A stretch of DNA of 8,272 bases from an uncultured Bacteroidota bacterium (GTDB lineage: Bacteria > Bacteroidota > Bacteroidia > Chitinophagales > Chitinophagaceae), in assembly GCA_903905685.1 (NCBI GenBank), contig CAIVHI010000458.1, positions 1 through 8,272 of the forward strand, read 5' to 3'. The translations under genes and the position numbers were made by a program. Below are positions 6,299 to 8,272 of the stretch, in pieces. Under the pieces are notes generated by a model. The model was not told the DNA's origin. It did not search any database and saw nothing but the letters and a program-made list of their open reading frames with translations. The first letter of the stretch is position 1. Each line of letters begins with the position of its first letter.

Positions 6299-8272
6299 TT
6301 ACATAATCATCAACATATATGCCCCTACGGGAGTTGGGCCTCCGACAAGAACCTTAAAGACTTGATTGGTAATTGGAGCAACCATCGGATAAATTGGAAT
6401 CCCATTCGCCCACAACCCATTAACATGCAAGGCATTTGGAATCAACGGTCCGGAAGCGGCATTGATGTTGTTGCCGGCAATCATTACGCCGGGTAATGCG
6501 GTATCGTTGTTGTTCACACCGCCGAGGATGGCGTTGCCGGATGAGGAAACGGTGTTGTTGAAGCCGCCGCCTATGAAGCCGCAGGCGGCACCCGGAGCAA
6601 CTGTGTTGCCTTGCCCACCTGCTATGGCCGATGCCAATGTATTGACATCTATGCGGTTGTTGAAGCCGCCGCCTATGAAGCCATGGTCGGAGCCGTTGAG
6701 GATCTGATTGGTTTCGCCGCCCGCTATTCCCGAACATGCTCCGGTAACGGTGTTGCCGGCACCGGCACCTATGAAGGATGACGCGCAGTTGATGACGTTG
6801 AGCGTGCCGCCGGCAATGGCGGAGTAAGTTGCCGGAAGCGGCATAACCGTTGCAGTGGGTACAATTTGGTTGCCGAAGCCGCCGCCTATGAACGAGCCGT
6901 ATACGGGTTGCGCCGCAACGGACGAACCAATAATGTTGGCGCAACCACCGCCAATCACCGAATAGTCGGCAAACGTCATGTGCATGTTGTTGCAGCCGCC
7001 GGCAGTGGCCGTATAGTCCGACACCGTGGAATTGCTGCAACCCGCACCAATGAAGCCCCAATTGCCGTTGATGGTGTTGGTTTGTCCACCGGCTATGGCC
7101 GAATAGGCTATGGGTATGCCTAAGGCGCCGGGGGTGATACCGTTGCCGTTGCCGCCGCCAATAAACGAATAGGGTGCAGGTGCCGAAGCGGAAGGTGTAA
7201 CCATGCCTATAAAGTTGGTTTGTCCGCCGGCAATGGCCGAATAATCGGAATTTCCGACGATGTTATTGGTGTCGCCACCCAAGATGCCGGAGGCAACGCT
7301 TTGCGCTATCAAATTGACCTGTCCACCCACTACCGACGAGCAATCTCCGAAAGACACGTTCTTGCAGCCTCCCGCAACCACCGATGCCAAGCCGGCAGAT
7401 GAATTTGCCCAACCGCCGCCGACAAACGAATAGGTGTTTTGAGCCACGTTGCCGAAGCCGCCGCCAACCATTGCATAATCGCCGGTAGACGCGATATTGC
7501 CACTACCACCACCTACGAAAGAGCAGTTGGACAGTGCTTGGTTGGTATCGCCACCCGCAATTGCCGAGGCGGTACCGAAGGCATTGTGCCCGAAGCCGCC
7601 TGCTATTACAGAACAATCTGCGGATATGGTGTTCCCCTGACCGCCTCCAATAGCCGAGCCATACACCGTTCCTCCGGCAAGGCAAATCGTATTGTTGGTT
7701 CCTCCGGCTATTATCGAGCAAAAAGTCCGTTCTACTCCACCCAGTGTCGACGAGCCCAAAAGATTCTGGTGTCCGGAAAAAATCCCGCTATAACATCCGG
7801 AGATACAGTTTTGGGCACTACCGCCAATAATGTTGTAAAAACCGTTGACGATAATGTTCTGGGCACCTCCAGCAATAACGGACCATTCCGTATTTGCGCA
7901 GATTGCATTGTTGTTGCCGATAAATATGCCTCCATTCGGTCCGTCTACAGTATTGCCTACACCGCCGGCAATGGCACCGTTGGGGCCATTCAATATATTG
8001 CCGGTACCTGCCCCAATGAAGCCGAAGCTTGCGCCCGTATTTACCGTATTTTTTCCACCACCTGCAATTGCGCCATAGGTATCACCAATGCTGTTCTGCG
8101 CCCCTGCCCCAATGAATGCGTAAAGACCACCCACGTTCACGGAATTGCAGTCGCCGCCGGCAATCGCACTGTTCGCATCATTTACGTTGTGGTTGGAACC
8201 GCCCCCGATGAAGGCGAAACTGCCACCGGTATTTATCGAATTCTTGTTGCCACCTGCTATTGCGCCATTCAC
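6299..8272 (-). CDS. Giant IAGG/IGGG-repeat beta-solenoid protein, YadA-head-like (5' partial)
   Basis: The frame is open to the window edge, so at least 657 residues are visible and the N-terminus, including any signal peptide, is missing. Residues 1-595 split into about 35 coils of 15-17 residues (range 15-24) with the pattern [AFV]I[AG]GGxxNxI; a 36th, degenerate coil starts the tail. The Asn after GGxx is present in almost every coil, as expected for an internal Asn ladder. Such repeats resemble those grouped with the YadA collagen-binding head, a left-handed parallel beta-roll, in trimeric adhesins, but here no membrane-anchor domain is seen. Residues 596-657 leave the repeat pattern, contain ALHVNGLWANGIP, and end in hydrophobic AYMLMIM. 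There is no T9SS sorting domain. Sixteen Cys are spread through the coils. It is the first visible gene of the probable operon. A surface adhesin or fibre is my inference; structure is more certain than role. Confidence 0.85.
   Translation of the reverse strand: MNGAIAGGNKNSINTGGSFAFIGGGSNHNVNDANSAIAGGDCNSVNVGGLYAFIGAGAQNSIGDTYGAIAGGGKNTVNTGASFGFIGAGTGNILNGPNGAIAGGVGNTVDGPNGGIFIGNNNAICANTEWSVIAGGAQNIIVNGFYNIIGGSAQNCISGCYSGIFSGHQNLLGSSTLGGVERTFCSIIAGGTNNTICLAGGTVYGSAIGGGQGNTISADCSVIAGGFGHNAFGTASAIAGGDTNQALSNCSFVGGGSGNIASTGDYAMVGGGFGNVAQNTYSFVGGGWANSSAGLASVVAGGCKNVSFGDCSSVVGGQVNLIAQSVASGILGGDTNNIVGNSDYSAIAGGQTNFIGMVTPSASAPAPYSFIGGGNGNGITPGALGIPIAYSAIAGGQTNTINGNWGFIGAGCSNSTVSDYTATAGGCNNMHMTFADYSVIGGGCANIIGSSVAAQPVYGSFIGGGFGNQIVPTATVMPLPATYSAIAGGTLNVINCASSFIGAGAGNTVTGACSGIAGGETNQILNGSDHGFIGGGFNNRIDVNTLASAIAGGQGNTVAPGAACGFIGGGFNNTVSSSGNAILGGVNNNDTALPGVMIAGNNINAASGPLIPNALHVNGLWANGIPIYPMVAPITNQVFKVLVGGPTPVGAYMLMIM
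6299..8272 (-). repeat. Tandem coding repeats, about 45-50 bp per unit, paired into about 96-102 bp
   Basis: Coil-length units of 15-17 codons run through the whole open frame and are visible in the DNA as recurring stretches encoding GFIGGG and AIAGG. The best-conserved copies are exact over 27 bases (6554-6580 and 6656-6682, 102 bases apart, two units). Most other copies have diverged at synonymous and variable positions, so the array is mostly old, with limited recent duplication near the 3' end. Confidence 0.85.

Noticed and set aside
6299..8272. The GC-rich periodic DNA as a CRISPR array or non-coding satellite
   Set aside because: The units keep one open frame of 658 codons with a conserved Gly-Gly-x-x-Asn pattern, and there are no constant repeats with unique equal-length spacers.

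Overview
The window looks like chromosomal DNA from a member of the Bacteroidota, probably near Chitinophagales or Saprospirales. The evidence is a secreted NHL-propeller protein with a C-terminal sorting domain of the type IX secretion system, start regions without a clear Shine-Dalgarno sequence, and two TAnnTTTG-like promoter boxes placed just upstream of predicted starts. No rRNA, tRNA, CRISPR array, insertion sequence or phage gene was recognised. The genus assignment is inference.

Layout: (1) On the + strand, bases 1-1467 hold the 3' part of a TMTC-like polytopic membrane protein with a C-terminal TPR domain. Its 5' end lies outside the window. (2) A 186-base gap (1468-1653) between convergent genes carries a perfect 9-bp stem-loop and a possible dispersed-repeat fragment. 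(3) On the - strand there is an L,D-transpeptidase of the YcbB/LdtD type (1654-2922), preceded by a DinB-family protein (3071-3592). Each has a candidate -7 box exactly 23 bases before its start. (4) A 350-base hairpin-rich gap (3593-3942) has no credible gene. (5) Bases 3943-8272 hold a probable - strand operon. In transcription order it has a very long beta-solenoid repeat protein (5' end outside the window), an NHL beta-propeller protein with a T9SS tail, and a family-9-like glycosyltransferase. The gaps are 11 and 41 bases.

How the genes may work together: the transpeptidase acts on the cell wall, and the TMTC-like protein is an inner-membrane protein of probable polyprenyl-sugar glycosyltransferase ancestry. 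The operon pairs two repetitive, probably exported proteins with a sugar transferase, which suggests a surface structure and possibly its glycosylation. That link rests on gene order only.

The most unusual part is the repeat protein. It has about 36 coils of roughly 16 residues with a near-universal Asn, a two-coil (A/B) alternation, a cluster of Pro/Ala-rich loop insertions, a three-coil Cys ladder, and a short non-repetitive C-terminus with no recognisable anchor.
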